DNA of 64,000 nt from Exophiala sp. HKRS030 (lineage: Eukaryota; Ascomycota; Eurotiomycetes; Chaetothyriales; Herpotrichiellaceae): positions 248,001 through 312,000 of the forward strand of contig JAHWDD010000005.1 of assembly GCA_023897205.1 (NCBI GenBank), read 5' to 3'. A program made the translations under genes and the position numbers. Each line of letters starts with the position of its first letter. The first letter of the stretch is position 1. This document shows positions 36,679-48,423 of this stretch, piece after piece. The notes under the pieces are model-generated. The model was not told where the DNA came from. It did no database searches and worked only from the letters and a program-made list of their open reading frames with translations.

Positions 36679-38633
36679 TCAAGGCACATGTGGTCTCGAT
36701 GTTCGCACATTCCACTCCTTGACCACACCCGGCACCCCCTGGATCATGGAGACCAACACCGCCGAACTCCCGCACGCAATCGGCACGAAATGACTCGTCT
36801 TACACCCCTGCAAGTACGACAACAGTATGCCAGGAAGCACCTGCTGTTGTTGACCAAAGACGTGCCTGATCTCCGTGGCGCCGGCATGGACCACAATCTC
36901 GGGACGCACGGCGGGCGCATTCCTCGCCAAAGCTGAGACGAGGCCGTTCGTGAATGCGGCCTCGGTCGACGCGATGAACAGTGCGGTCCCGACATTCTCG
37001 CAAAACAGCGTGAGCGACGTCACGACCGCCATGTCCTCGAAACCCACGGCGGCCTGGTTGGCGATCATGGGCACCTGCAGAGCCAAGCCGACGCCCAGGG
37101 AGATGATGATCTCGTAACCGACCCAGAACGCGTTGCCGGCGTCCGCGTCGAGGGTGTGCACCAGGCCGATACCCAATGTCCCCGCGACGGCCCCGACAAG
37201 AAGAAACGGAGTGTACCGTCGCCAGAAGGTGAGGACGCCGTTGGCCACCATGGTGAATACGGAGACGCCGAGCATCAGAGGGATCAGTCGGACGCCACTC
37301 TGCGCGGCCGAGGCGTTGCCGACGGACTGGAACTGGATCGGGAGGGCGTAGGAGAGGGGGAAACACAGCCCCGCAAGAAAGAAGGCGTAGACGCAGTTCA
37401 ACAACACCGTACGTCTTTTGAGGAGGTGCGTCTGGATCATGGCCCGGGATCCCATGTACCATTCGTTCCCGAGGAATGTGGTCAATAGCACAGCAGCACC
37501 GGTGAGGCTGGTAATGACTTGCCAACTGCACCACGACACCGATATACCAGCTTGCTGTGTAGCGACGACAAAACAGGTCATCGCCCCTGTCCAAGGATCA
37601 AGATGAATCAGTCCTTGGTGAGCCTTGATCACGGTCATGGAACTCAAGGGAACTCAGGAAGAGGGGGAAAAACATACCACAAATAAGACACGCCCCGGCC
37701 AGGTCGAGAGACACAATCTTTTCCTTTAGATTTGTTCTCATGGGCGCTGCGACGGCAGGAACCTGCAGAAAGACCGACATGATTGCAGCCGCCAAAAAGC
37801 CGATGGGCAGACTGATCCTACATGAGAGAATCATAAGCCATGTTCACACGCGAGCCTGCTTCTGGGAAGTCTTCTCACCAAAAACACCAGGTCCAACCAA
37901 GTCCATCCGTAAGGACACCACCGAGCAATGGCCCCACGACGCTCGCACAACCGAAAGTGACGCCCAGCACACCCATGTAAGCCGCACGATACTCTGGTTT
38001 CGTACTGAGTGCGATGATGATGAAGGACCCGGTCATGACACCCCCGCCACCTGTACCTGCGATGATCCTACCCACGATCAACATCGAGCTAGAACGTGCC
38101 GATGCGCTGATGACATTGCCCAACTCGAAAACGCCGATTATCAGGAGAAAGGTTGGCTTCAGCGGGAAATGTTTATACTGTTTTTATCCCAGATCAGATC
38201 ACATGGTACCGTACGTGTTGGTGTGTGGTATAAAGAAGGAGAGAGAGGAAGCGAAGGGAAAGTGCCATCTCACCGCTTTTCCCCAAGTCGACTGGAAGGC
38301 AGCATTCGTGATACTGTAAGCACTTCCATACCAACCCACATCCTTGACCGTGCCAAAGTGATCAGTGATTCGTGGTATTGCAGTTGAAATGATGGATTGA
38401 TCGAGTGCCGCTAGGAAAATACTCAAGATCAAGCCAATGGTGAGTAGGATGAAGTGAAAGCCTGTAGGGTATTCCTGAGGCTGGATTGGCGGTGGCAGTG
38501 TGTTATCGACTCGTTCTGTTCTTTCAACCGCCGTCGACGTCGATGGATCATCGTTCATTTGGTGTTGTTCGACCACTACCGGCCGAAGCTCCATCGTTGG
38601 TGAGATCGCGGTAGTGCCGCCGTTGTTCTCCAT
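36679..38633 (-). CDS. MFS drug:H+ antiporter (DHA2, 14-TM type)
   Basis: Four exons, 38633-38274, 38177-37879, 37817-37678 and 37586-36679, encode 568 aa. A 55-residue cytosolic N-terminus precedes the first helix. DHA landmarks are present: LDQSIISTAIPRI in helix 1, DVGWYGSAY after it, WGKAYKHFPLK in the 2-3 loop, GRIIAGTGGGG in helix 4, and [27 protein letters not shown] spanning helix 5 (a variant of motif C). The number of hydrophobic stretches fits 14 helices. It should export toxic or self-made small molecules at the plasma membrane. The gene is divergent from a prolyl-aminopeptidase-like gene across 356 bp, and no biosynthetic enzyme cluster is nearby. Confidence 0.9.
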
Positions 38634-38989
38634 GATGACTTTTCCAAGGACGAAACGGGCATGGTACGGTAAGTGAACATACAGACAGACCTGTGTATGT
38701 ATGTAGAGACTGTTGGGGCGTGGGCCCAGTCAGAGGACGAGGTGTCATTGTATGTGTTGTATATGTAACCTCAGTTTCGCCCTGATATAGCCGGAATAAT
38801 GAAGTACCGAGTAGGGCGTACATACACCGTACTTTACCTTATGGAGGACACACTACATCTAAACAAAGATCATTCACACAACACGGAGTGAACACTTTTT
38901 CAGTCTTGTCTTCAGATTTTGTTCTCCGAGTGCTTCTTCTCCTTCGATTGATACTCGACTGAGCATTCTCATCAGACAAAAACAAAAGC
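38634..38989. promoter_or_regulatory. Divergent promoter, efflux transporter / aminopeptidase
   Basis: Only 356 bp separate the two ATGs, the shortest divergent spacing in the window. It contains GTACCGAGTAG near 38806, a diverged relative of the TACGGAGT motif. Confidence 0.5.
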
Positions 38990-40478
38990 ATGGCCCCCTC
39001 AAACGTCCAATTGCGTCCAGCCAAACTGCTCTCTTCCCGGGCGTATCGCGTGCCCGGACAACTTCTCATCACCGAATACTTTTTCAACGTGCCGCTCGAC
39101 CACGCCGACCCCGACGGCGAACAGATCCGGCTGTTTTGTCGTGGTGGTGAACGGTGGCAAAGCGCCGTGGTCCCTCCCAAGGAGAAAGAGTACCTCCCTT
39201 GGTTCGTCTACATCACCGGAGGTCCTGGATTTCCCGGTCGCCCTCCACAGGATCAACCGGGGCTCACCAATGAAGTTTTGGACAGGGGTTACAAAGTAAG
39301 TGAAAAAGAAGCCGAGTACTGGTAGGGTAGTGAGCCGGGTGGTGTCCTTGTTTTTTCGTTCTGACACAAAATTACTCGGACGTACGCAGTTCCTCTCGTT
39401 CGACCACCGAGGCATGGGTCTTTCGACCCCCGTCACGGCCGACACCCTTAAGCTCAAGGGGGACTCCAAAGCTCAAGCCCGATACCTCAAGTTTTTCCGT
39501 GCAGACAACGCCGTCAGGGATCTCGAGGCCATCCGTAAGTGCTTGACGGACGACTACCCCGACGACGACCGCAAAAGATGGACCATCATGGGCCAGAGCT
39601 ACGGCGGCTACGTTTGCTTCACATACCTGAGCTTCTACCCTGAAGGGCTGCGCGAGGCTTTCCCGCTGGGAGGCACACCTCCCGTCACGGCGCACTCACC
39701 CGACGAACCAGTGCGACGACTGTTCCGCAAGGTTCGTGAGAGGAACGACGCGTTCTTCGCCAAGTATCCCGAAGACAAGGTCAACGTCAAGAACGTGGCT
39801 CGACACATAGCACAAACAAAACCCATGTTGCCCTCGGGCGTCGCGCTGACCCCCGCCCGCTTTCTCGAACTGGGCATCTACCTGGGTTTCCACGGTGGGT
39901 TCGACATGATACACGCCGCGGTACTGCGAGCCGTCAACGACCTTGAACTCTTTGGGTTCCTCACGCGGCCAACGCTCACTCAATTCGAAAACTGGCCTTC
40001 GTTCGACAACCACCCCATCTACGCCCTACTACACGGGGCCCTGTACGCACAGGGTCAGGCACCGGATTGGGCATTTGACCGCGTCCGAGGCGAGGAGGAG
40101 TTTGGCAGCATGTTCAAGTATTCAGAGAACACTCAAAACCAACAAGTTTACCTTACCGGGGAAATGGTCTTTCGATCCGTCTTTTCCGACAACGCAGACC
40201 TGAGGAGGGTGGCCGAGACCGCCGAGTTGTTGGAATCGGACAGTGACTGGCCGGCACTGTACGACCTGGACCGGCTACGACGAAACACCGTCCCGGTCTA
40301 CGCCGCCGTCTTCGCCGACGACATGTACGTCGACCTGAACTTTTCCCTCGAGACGGCCGGCCTGGTCGACAATTACCACATGCACCTCACCAACGTCATG
40401 TTCCACGACGCCATCCGGGCCAAGACCGCGGACGTCTTGAAGGCCGTTTTTTCGCTGAGGGATGACACTCTAGTCTGA
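38990..40478 (+). CDS. Prolyl aminopeptidase-like alpha/beta hydrolase (S33)
   Basis: Two exons, 38990-39295 and 39390-40478, encode 464 aa. The fold is alpha/beta hydrolase with the S33 signature: TGGPGFPG forms the oxyanion loop, FDHRGMGLS follows strand 4, and MGQSYGG gives the nucleophile Ser172. A probable catalytic Asp lies in VFADDMYVD and a His in the last helix region (VMFHDAI). The helical cap lies between. Fungal members of this length release N-terminal proline from small peptides, although esterase activity is also known in the fold. There is no signal peptide, so it is cytosolic. Close divergence from an efflux pump hints at co-expression. Confidence 0.9.
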
Positions 40479-40625
40479 GGATGATGATGACACGACACGA
40501 CGTGTGCTCGTGATGAAATTGATATGACTTGTGGTGATTGTGGTCAAAGTCGGTTGAAGTGAAAAAAACAAGCATTCATACGGATACTGATAGGCCACAG
40601 TGCATGAGGTTCAGATCATGCTGAG

Positions 40626-40628
<3 letters not shown>

Positions 40629-40666
<38 letters not shown>
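40629..40666. repeat. (AG)19 microsatellite
   Basis: An uninterrupted AG dinucleotide run of 38 bases, followed by an A-rich stretch. Likely length-polymorphic. Confidence 0.95.
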
Positions 40667-40671
<5 letters not shown>

Positions 40672-40987
40672 AAAAGAGACAAGGAATGGAATGTACTAAT
40701 GAGACCTTGACCAGGCAAAGTTGGACGGAGATGTTTTCTTAGAGTATATACATAGGTACAATGCACTCGTACATCCTCCAGGAATACGAATACTGATGCT
40801 TGGTACTTTCCTCCATGCCTTGATCGTTCGTGCTTGAACAATCGGCATCTGTGACGGTGACGCTGCCACACTGGTCGTCTTGAATAATTTCAATATTCTA
40901 TCTACCAACAAGTACTGAGTAAAAAGAAGTATCCATCTGCTCCGTACCAGTAGACACAATGTTTGTAGGAAAAAAGGAGACTATCGA

Positions 40988-41006
40988 GTACTCTCCGTAC
41001 TCCGTA
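40988..41006. repeat. Tandem CTCCGTA motif, repeated ACTCCGTA element
   Basis: GTACTCTCCGTACTCCGTA contains CTCCGTAC followed directly by TCCGTA; a CTACGGA in reverse orientation follows at 41010-41016. It is the densest example of the dispersed octamer in this window. Confidence 0.55.
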
Positions 41007-41214
41007 CTCACTACGGAAATACAAAATTCAAACCCAATGCCACTCATTTCTATTCCAAAGCTTCGCGAAACCCGATAGAAACTACTCAATGCTCGCTCAG
41101 TGTAGTAGTACCCCGGTACCAAGTGACCAATGCAAGTCAACTCATCAAAAGGAATCAAAACAATATTCATCATAATCATGTCATATTCACGTCACATATG
41201 GAACAAAAACCTTT

Positions 41215-42527
41215 TCACCTCCCGGCTTCAAGCTGGGAAGGTGTAGGTTGGTTATCTGATGGTGCCTGACCTGCTTGGCTCGGAGCCGGTCGGGAACGCC
41301 CAAGTATACGAAAGCCTGTCAATCGTGACCTGAAACTCGAAGATGGAGGCTGGTGTTGCGGCTGCCTCTGACCATCACGATTCGAGTCCCTCTGTTGCTC
41401 ATCTTGATCTTGTTCTTGCGCGCCCCGTCGCTCGGCTCTAACGACGACAGGGAACCCATGCCGATCACGATCGTGGTAGACAATACTCATAAATCTGCCC
41501 GGGATGACCATGGCTGGTCTTCTGGCGCCCCGACCATTGTTCCTGAGGGCGAAGGGCCCGGAAGGTTGATCGAACTCTCGGGTTCTATTCAGGCCTTCAC
41601 CGGTGGGAATTTCGGGACGTGGTTTGGGGACATAGTAATCGGCCTTGCAAAGAGGACAGCAAGCGCGCCTTGACGTCAACCAAGGGTCGACACATGAAGC
41701 GTGAAAGGCGTGTCCACAATGCAGTCCCCGGATGTCATCGTCGTCTTCGATGGTGTCAATACAGATGGCGCAAGCGTCGCCTGGGTCAGGTAATTGTTCG
41801 GCTGGGACGGCCGTTTGTATTTGCTCTTCATCGTCGTCCTCATCATTCGACGTAACTTTTTGTATGGGACTTCCACCTGCGGTAGACTGAGCCGACTTGG
41901 GCCGCGTCGGCGTAGCTGGTCGGGTGTCCGCTCGACTCTTTTCGCCAACAACCTCGGCGGGACCGTGTTGTTCTTGTAATTTTTCTTCTTCTTCTTCAAT
42001 GGTGGAAACAGTGTGTGTCGGAGCCAATTCGGTAGACTCCGTCTCATCCTTTGACTCTCGAGGTTGATTGTGTATGCTGGCGGGTCTTGATGCAGTGTTG
42101 ATACCTCCTGCGGTAGGAAGGCCTTCATCGGCTCGGTTGGACCGCCATGTCTTGTATTTAATCAAGGGAAATTTTTCATTGACCTCATCCATTGTCATGA
42201 GCTTCTTTTCGCGCCTGCGACGATGTTGGCGAGGCATGGCGCCGAGGTCAACGCCATCGGGATCTTCGCCGTTCATGCGCTGTCGGTTACGTTGATTGTA
42301 TCGGAAGCAGTACTTGACCCCGACGATGATCCTATTCAAAACAATCAATTCGAGATGACATGGAATAGATCGCCATGTCACGCTTACCATAGATTCGTAA
42401 AGACCACACCAAAACCCAGCGCGACGAAGAAGAGGAGTGGCGAACTCGGTCCATTGCCTCCGCCCCCGGGATTGCTTGTTGGCGAAGCCGTAGGGGAAGA
42501 TATCGTCGATGATGTTGTGGCAGCCAT
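41215..42527 (-). CDS. Membrane-anchored RING-H2 ubiquitin ligase
   Basis: Two exons, 42527-42388 and 42331-41215, encode 418 aa. A Ser/Thr/Gly/Pro-rich N-terminus of about 28 residues is followed by one membrane helix (about 29-55, SPLLFFVALGFGVVFTNLW). The cytosolic part is largely disordered. Its RING-H2 domain lies at about residues 235-277: CAIC, then CGHAFHASC, then CCPLC, a C3H2C3 zinc pattern typical of E3 ligases that recruit E2 enzymes. The C-terminus is Arg/Gln/Pro-rich. The single-helix plus RING-H2 plan resembles ligases of the vacuole, Golgi or ER membrane. Substrates are unknown. Confidence 0.9.
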
Positions 42528-43481
42528 CTTATCTGACAGCTTACTGTATGGTGGAAGAGGTGGTGATCAGGATCTGGATGCGGGCCGAAGTGGCGAACGG
42601 ACGCGAGTATTATAGAGGTCGATTAGCCAATTCTTAACCATCAGCCTGACGAAGACCTGCGTCGGGCGACGATGAAATATTCCCACGGTGATGATGATGA
42701 CTATCGAGTAGGGGGTGAAATTAAAGTCGATCGAGGCCTGGATCCAGATTTTCCAAAGTAACCAGGTCGATGCGCAGGGTGTTTCAAGGGAGAGATGCTC
42801 GATGCAGGGAGCGGGATCCGGGATGGGATTGGCCGATTTGGAGAGCGCGATAAAACGATCAGGTGCGTCGGGTGAGATATGAGGCCCGGAAGGGGGTTTC
42901 CTCTTGGGCAAATGAGACAAGGGATTAGGAAAGGCGATGAGGATGAGGAAATGAATTGAAGAAGCCGAAGGAGCAAATGGATGGAGAAGGAAGAAGAGTA
43001 GGAGGGACGGGCGCAGTTGAGTTTGGATTGAGAGGCGAAAAGAGATGTGAGTAGACAAGATGGGGAGAAGCAAAGGCTGGTTTGGGGCTATCTGCTGATG
43101 GTCCGGAGAACGCAGTTGTTGGTAGCCCATGCAGGGGCACGGTGAGTATTCCTAGGTACTGTAATAAATACATCTAGGTAAGAAATCCAACCCCCCCAAG
43201 GCCTGGAATGGCCAAGGACGCGGGCAAGTTGGAAGCTTAAACGCTTGGTTGACCTCGGTGAATTTTTGGGGGAGGGAAAAAGCAGGAACAGCTCGTGAAT
43301 CTAGGCTACTGTGCCCCTAGAGGGCCACTAAGGCGAGCCTTACGACCATCCCAACACTCTTGACTATGCCCAGTATGGCGGAAGACGACGGAACAAGCCA
43401 GCTGCGAGGGTCACGCATACCGCAATCCTTCAAAACTACGAGCCCACTACTGCACGAAATAACAAATTCTTGTTCTTTGTC

Positions 43482-43514
<33 letters not shown>

Positions 43515-44546
43515 ATCGATGATCCACCGACTGAATACTCGTACGGAGTAGATGAGTTGTCACATCTCCAAAGGACAGCGTCGATCTGTGACCAGTGTGC
43601 TACAGTATATACCGACTGCTCGGGGAACAAGTGACAGCTGGACCATCCACCTCCACATGCCCTGCCTTTATGTTTAGCCCTGGTCTTTCTTCTCCTCCCG
43701 CCTGCATTGCAAAGTGCGAATTAGAGCAGTCGAAATCGAGTCGCGGCTTGAAGCTTACGCATCTTTTTGTTCCTCTTCTGGAGCTACGCGCTGCTCCTCC
43801 GCGGTCCAGTTTCTCGCTTGCCCGCATCAACCTGCACCCAAGCATCACAAGACCATTTACTGTACTCCGTATTCAACCTCCTCAATTCTCGGGTGCATCA
43901 AAAAAAGCGTCGTGCAGATCATTTCACCTGCTCGGAAAAGGAGGGAGAGCGACCGACAATTTAATCGTTGCAATACTTGCCCTCCTCACACGAGCATGCG
44001 ACGACAGCTGACAGCCTTGACCGTCACCCTTGTTAGTGCACTTCTCGGTCTTGCCTGAGGGCGTCTACCACAAAGGGTCATAGGCCAAAGAGGGCCAGAT
44101 ACGAGTGCCATCACCCCCTCGCATGTGCATGCGATGCAAGTCCCAGGGATCGCAAGGTCCCGCAAAAAGGCCGCGTTTCATCACAACAACGGTAATCACT
44201 GGTAACATCACCCACTGAGAAAGGCACGGCACGGCACTTTTGACGTTGGCTCATCATCTAAACATGCTTCTTTCAAGGTGTTTTACTGTACGGATACCCC
44301 GTATTGTCTGGTCATACTTCGCTGCTTCATCGTCTCTTGCCTCCCGGATTCGTGCTCGGAGCCATACAATGCTTGCCAGCCACAACAAGGTGCCGCGTAC
44401 TCCCTGATGTGTACCTGATTTCACCTGTAGCCTACTGGGGTCATCCTCTCGCCACTGATGTGATCTGCCTCGTCTCCTTCTGTACGATGCGAGGCTTAAT
44501 ATGTGACTTTGGAACCTTTACGGTATCCTCCCTCCTGCACAGCGCG
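42528..44546. other. Intergenic region
   Basis: 2 kb between the RING gene and the 3' end of the peptide transporter gene. It holds a GAT microsatellite (43482-43514) and two octamers (43542-43549, 43864-43871), of which the first lies in the near-palindrome ATACTCGTACGGAGTA. No gene can be supported. Confidence 0.5.
43482..43514. repeat. (GAT)11 microsatellite
   Basis: Eleven uninterrupted GAT units, followed by ATCGATGAT. It lies in non-coding DNA. Confidence 0.95.
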
Positions 44547-46898
44547 TTAGCTCAGCTCAAGTGTCACAATCGAGTCGCAGAATTGACTGACGTCTTCCAT
44601 GTCTGACTCCAATGCATTCATTTGCTCTTCTTGGGCGTTGAGGTGATGGAATAGAATCCAGATGAGCTGTATGCACGTCAGTTTCTCGTTGTCAGCTACC
44701 AGATACATCGAGAAACTTACACAGCCAGCTCCGAAAGATGCAGCAGCAAGGCCAACAAACTATTTCCCTATCAGTTGATGCTCGTGTCGTAGCAAAATCT
44801 AGCTTACCATCCACAGGATAGCAGGATCATATGCGACAGGTGTCAAAGCTTCACCCAAAGCAGAACCAAACGCATTGGTCAACAGGTACATTGACTGAAC
44901 GAAACTCTTCATGCTTGGTGGCGCCTTCGTGTATGCGTACTCCAGACCAGTCACGGAGGCAAAGATTTCCGAGATACCAATGAGCATATACTAAAATCCG
45001 GGTCAGCACATCTGCTCCAGCGATGGAACATCGTCATCAGATCTTACCGCGGGCGTCTGAATGGCAATGTGGATGTTGTTTCCTTGCGCAACTCCGTCGA
45101 CGATCGAGGCATCGCACAGCGGCTGATCGTAGCACGGACCGGAACTGCTTTTCGTCAGCGAGAAGTCCATCTTGAGGTGCGATCATCATACACGTAGATC
45201 AAGTGCTGCACAATGGCAGCATATGCCATGGCGAGAGACGCAATCCAAAATCCAAGGACAATCCGGTTGATGGGAGGGAATGGAATGCGCATCTTGCGGA
45301 GAAGCGGGTAGACCCAGCGGTCGAGTATTGGAACGAAAACGATGATAGAAATCTGCCCGAGTTAGCCACGAGGCACGAAATACCCAGTGTCTTCAGATCT
45401 TACAGGATCGAAATTCTGCATCAAGTCGTTGGGAATTCCATGGCCTTTCATCTGACCGGCCTGGGTAACGAAATTGCCGCTGCGCAGTGTCAGCCTCTGG
45501 GCTCACCAGTTATTATGTGTCAGGGAGTTCCCAACATACCTGAATTGACCATACACCAACCAGTAGATTGGATAGATGGCGAAAACTCTGCAAGCAACCA
45601 GTGCTCTCTTCAGCTCATCAATAAAGTGATCGTTCCAAGGCACTGTCTTTGTGATCCCGTGTGCAGCGAGCCAGGACGGTTTGGGAGCATCTTCGTTGCG
45701 GTATCTGATCATGAGCCAGATGCACTTGAAAGCATCCGTGATAATTGATCCCTGCGGTGGACGAACGACGTACACCTTTCGGCCCAAGACCAGCACAGTA
45801 GTGCCGGCGCAGAACAGGCAGAAACATAGCAGATATGCCGACCAGAAACCTATGTCGCGTTCCATGTAAGGGGTGGCCAAAAGGGACAGGGCTCCGATGT
45901 TGATACAAGTGTAGAAGATCATGTAAATTCTTTGGATGGTCACCGCAGGATCGAGAATGATTCGTTCGCCCTTGGAGGTGGTCATGATCTAGGAGGGTCA
46001 GTAGCGCTCTTGGGTCGGTGCTCACAAAAATTGACTTACGGCCATCTTGCGTCTCTTGTACTGATCAGCAATCAGCGGGGCCACATTTGACTTGATACCA
46101 CCGGTGCCAAAGCCGATGACAATAATGGCAGCGATGAAGCCACCTAGGCCGGCGCCGTGGTTCAACGATGATGGTAGGGCGGTCGTCCACAGAATAAGGA
46201 GGCCGACGATGTAGACGATGGAGAAATAGAGGATGGCCCTGTACTTTCCGACATATTGATCGGCAACGATGGCACCGAAGATGGGGGTAACATAGCAGAA
46301 GAAGCTGTCACCAGTCAGTCGGCTGCTGTTATTGTCGTGAGTGGACAGAAATCTTACTTGAAGAAAGTCGTCAAGCCGGTCGCACCCTGGTGGCCCATCC
46401 CAAGAGCGCCTCGTCCCTCAGAACCATCAAGAGGTCTTTGGACGTAGTTCTAGACCCGCTGTCAGTCGTCGCACAGATACCGCCGCTGTGTGGTATTCCG
46501 CACCTGGAAGATACCCTGGCAACCGTAGTAGGTGAATCGTTCGCACAATTCGACAAAGGCAACCAAAAAGGTCGCAAACGGCAGGCTTTCTCCGACATGT
46601 CTCAGGGTCTTCTTTTCATGCGCAGTCGGCTCCTCTCCGTCTGGAGTGACTTCCATGTCAGCGTCATCGCTCAACGCCTCTGCTGGTGCTTGGCTCATGA
46701 AGCCATGTTCGCTAGCCTTGGGTAACGACTTTGGATCGTCGTTCAAGGGGCCGCCGAGGACGTCGCGGGTGATCTTTTCGGAAGGCTCGATGTCCTGTTT
46801 GATTTCACCATGCAGTCTATACCGGTTAGCGGAGGGGTCTCGGTCTCTGCCACGTGGGACGGTCCATACTGAGCTGCATTGAGTTCGTGGTCCGCCAT
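44547..46898 (-). CDS. ptr2: Proton-coupled peptide transporter (PTR2/POT family)
   Basis: Eleven exons: 46898-46870, 46816-46504, 46449-46358, 46304-46040, 45988-45540, 45479-45404, 45352-45192, 45144-45048, 44990-44808, 44759-44721 and 44666-44547, encoding 607 aa. All junctions keep frame. Family landmarks are FVELCERFTYYG, NYVQRPL, GALGMGHQGATGLTTFF, VTPIFGAIVADQYVGKYR (first POT signature) and FYTCINIGAL (second signature). About 12 helices are expected at the plasma membrane, importing di- and tripeptides with protons. The first intron (46869-46817) removes what would otherwise be a frame break after ATG 46898. The intron before exon 8 ends in AAGCAG, so a second acceptor three bases earlier would add one residue. 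Confidence 0.92.
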
Positions 46899-48423
46899 GG
46901 TTGCAGTTTCGAGAGACTACGAAGTAAACAATGCAGAAGTTGCACAGGGATGGAAGGGTTCGAGAAATTTTCTGAGCCCCAGATGGTGGCACACGAGGAC
47001 ATAAATCCCCCGGGGCCCTGGCACTTACCTTTGTCAATCGAACCATGGAAGAGGGGCGGCATCATCTCCTGTACCGGTATCAACTCGAGTGTAACCACGT
47101 TATCAAGGGCAGCGCGATCCAGGTCTTTCAACCGTAGCGAGACACGACCAATGCCACAGGACATCGAGCTGATAGAGAGCCCAAGTGGGATGAGAGTGGT
47201 CCAGAGATCGTCAATCGCAGTGAAGCGATGTTTCATGTGGAGTGGACGTTCTGTGCGACTTGACGCGGAGCAACGATACCTTGTTGGTCCAGATATCCAT
47301 CGAAGCTGCACAGAACAGGACCACCACTGCCCACGCTAAGCCCAGATTTGCAGGCCAGCGTCAGGGTAGCGCGCAAAAGCTTCGCGCTTCTTGCAACGAC
47401 ACAAGAGCTGCCAAGTCCATGCTTGATATTGCCACCACACAAGGGCGAGATTGGTATTGGTCATTCTCGTGAAGGATGAGGTTATCGAGGGCGGAAGTGC
47501 CAAGAAAAGCCAAGACGGAATCGGCACGCCACTGATTTCATGCATACAACCAGGTTACATACAACCACCACCACCACCACCACCATACCACCACACAAAC
47601 CACGCCGTCTGTCTCTGGGAAATATCACACAATCTTGGAATATTCCGCCGCTGCTCATCTTCCTCCCTGTCTGGTTCCGAGGTTCAGAAAATTACCAGCA
47701 ATAGCCGCTCATTACACATTACGCCGAGCAGTTCTATCGTCCCGAGTGAGGCAAGGCACCTACCTATCGGGATGATCAATATTTGCTCCAAAGGGAAGGT
47801 AACATTTCGGGCCTGTCAATACTGGGGAGTTTTTTGTCATGATATTCATTCTTCCTCCACCGTGGTTCGCAACGTATTATTTCTGTTTGCTCATCGAATA
47901 GAGAACTCGGAAGTTCCGGCGCACGCTCCCAATGGTTCCACGTCTGTTCCTCGACAATCTGAGTCTCCATAACGTTCCGGACCATGCCATTGTATGGATA
48001 TAAGAGACGAAACTGCCGAGAAAAGACCTCAGTACCCACCAAGAAAACAAATAACAATATACATAGAAGTAGATAGCCCACAAGGCCTCGGCCGTAGAAG
48101 CGATGACATAAAATCTTCCTTCTATTGAAAGGGACTGCGCCAGCAGATGGACTTCCAGCACTGTCATGACCTGTTTTCCTTCCCATTGCCGGCATGGGCC
48201 AAAGCATATACAGATACTAACTTCAACACGAAAGAAACAAAAATACATTGATGCGCTTTTGCATACTCCAGCAACAACTCCGATGGTATTCTCGCCTCCA
48301 GCGCCTTGCAAATCGTTGTCAACATAGGAAATTCGGATTCTGTCGTGCAAGCAAATACTGTAAAATAAAGCAATGTTTGTGCAATACATCAGTAAAGAAA
48401 AGGTAGTCAATCATAGTAATGTT
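46899..48423. other. Intergenic region upstream of the peptide transporter
   Basis: 1.5 kb, promoter of the peptide transporter plus 3' flank of the kinase gene. An ACC microsatellite of seven units is at 47564-47584. Minus-strand open frames of up to 177 codons near 47877-48410 show no domain. Confidence 0.5.
47564..47584. repeat. (ACC)7 microsatellite
   Basis: Seven ACC units in non-coding DNA. Confidence 0.9.

Larger units (their letters stand above)
40479..41214. other. Convergent intergenic region with GA repeat
   Basis: 736 bp between convergent genes. It has a GA microsatellite at 40629-40666 and a cluster of three CTCCGTAC-type motifs at 40988-41018. Confidence 0.55.

Noticed and set aside
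36800..37594. 264-codon minus-strand frame in the efflux transporter
   Set aside because: A frame-shifted shadow of the transporter's last exon.
40629..40666. GA run as a possible GAGA-type regulatory site
   Set aside because: It lies between convergent 3' ends and is a plain dinucleotide microsatellite.
47877..48410. 177-codon minus-strand frame with hydrophobic stretches
   Set aside because: It lies just downstream of the kinase stop, has no family features and its composition looks random.
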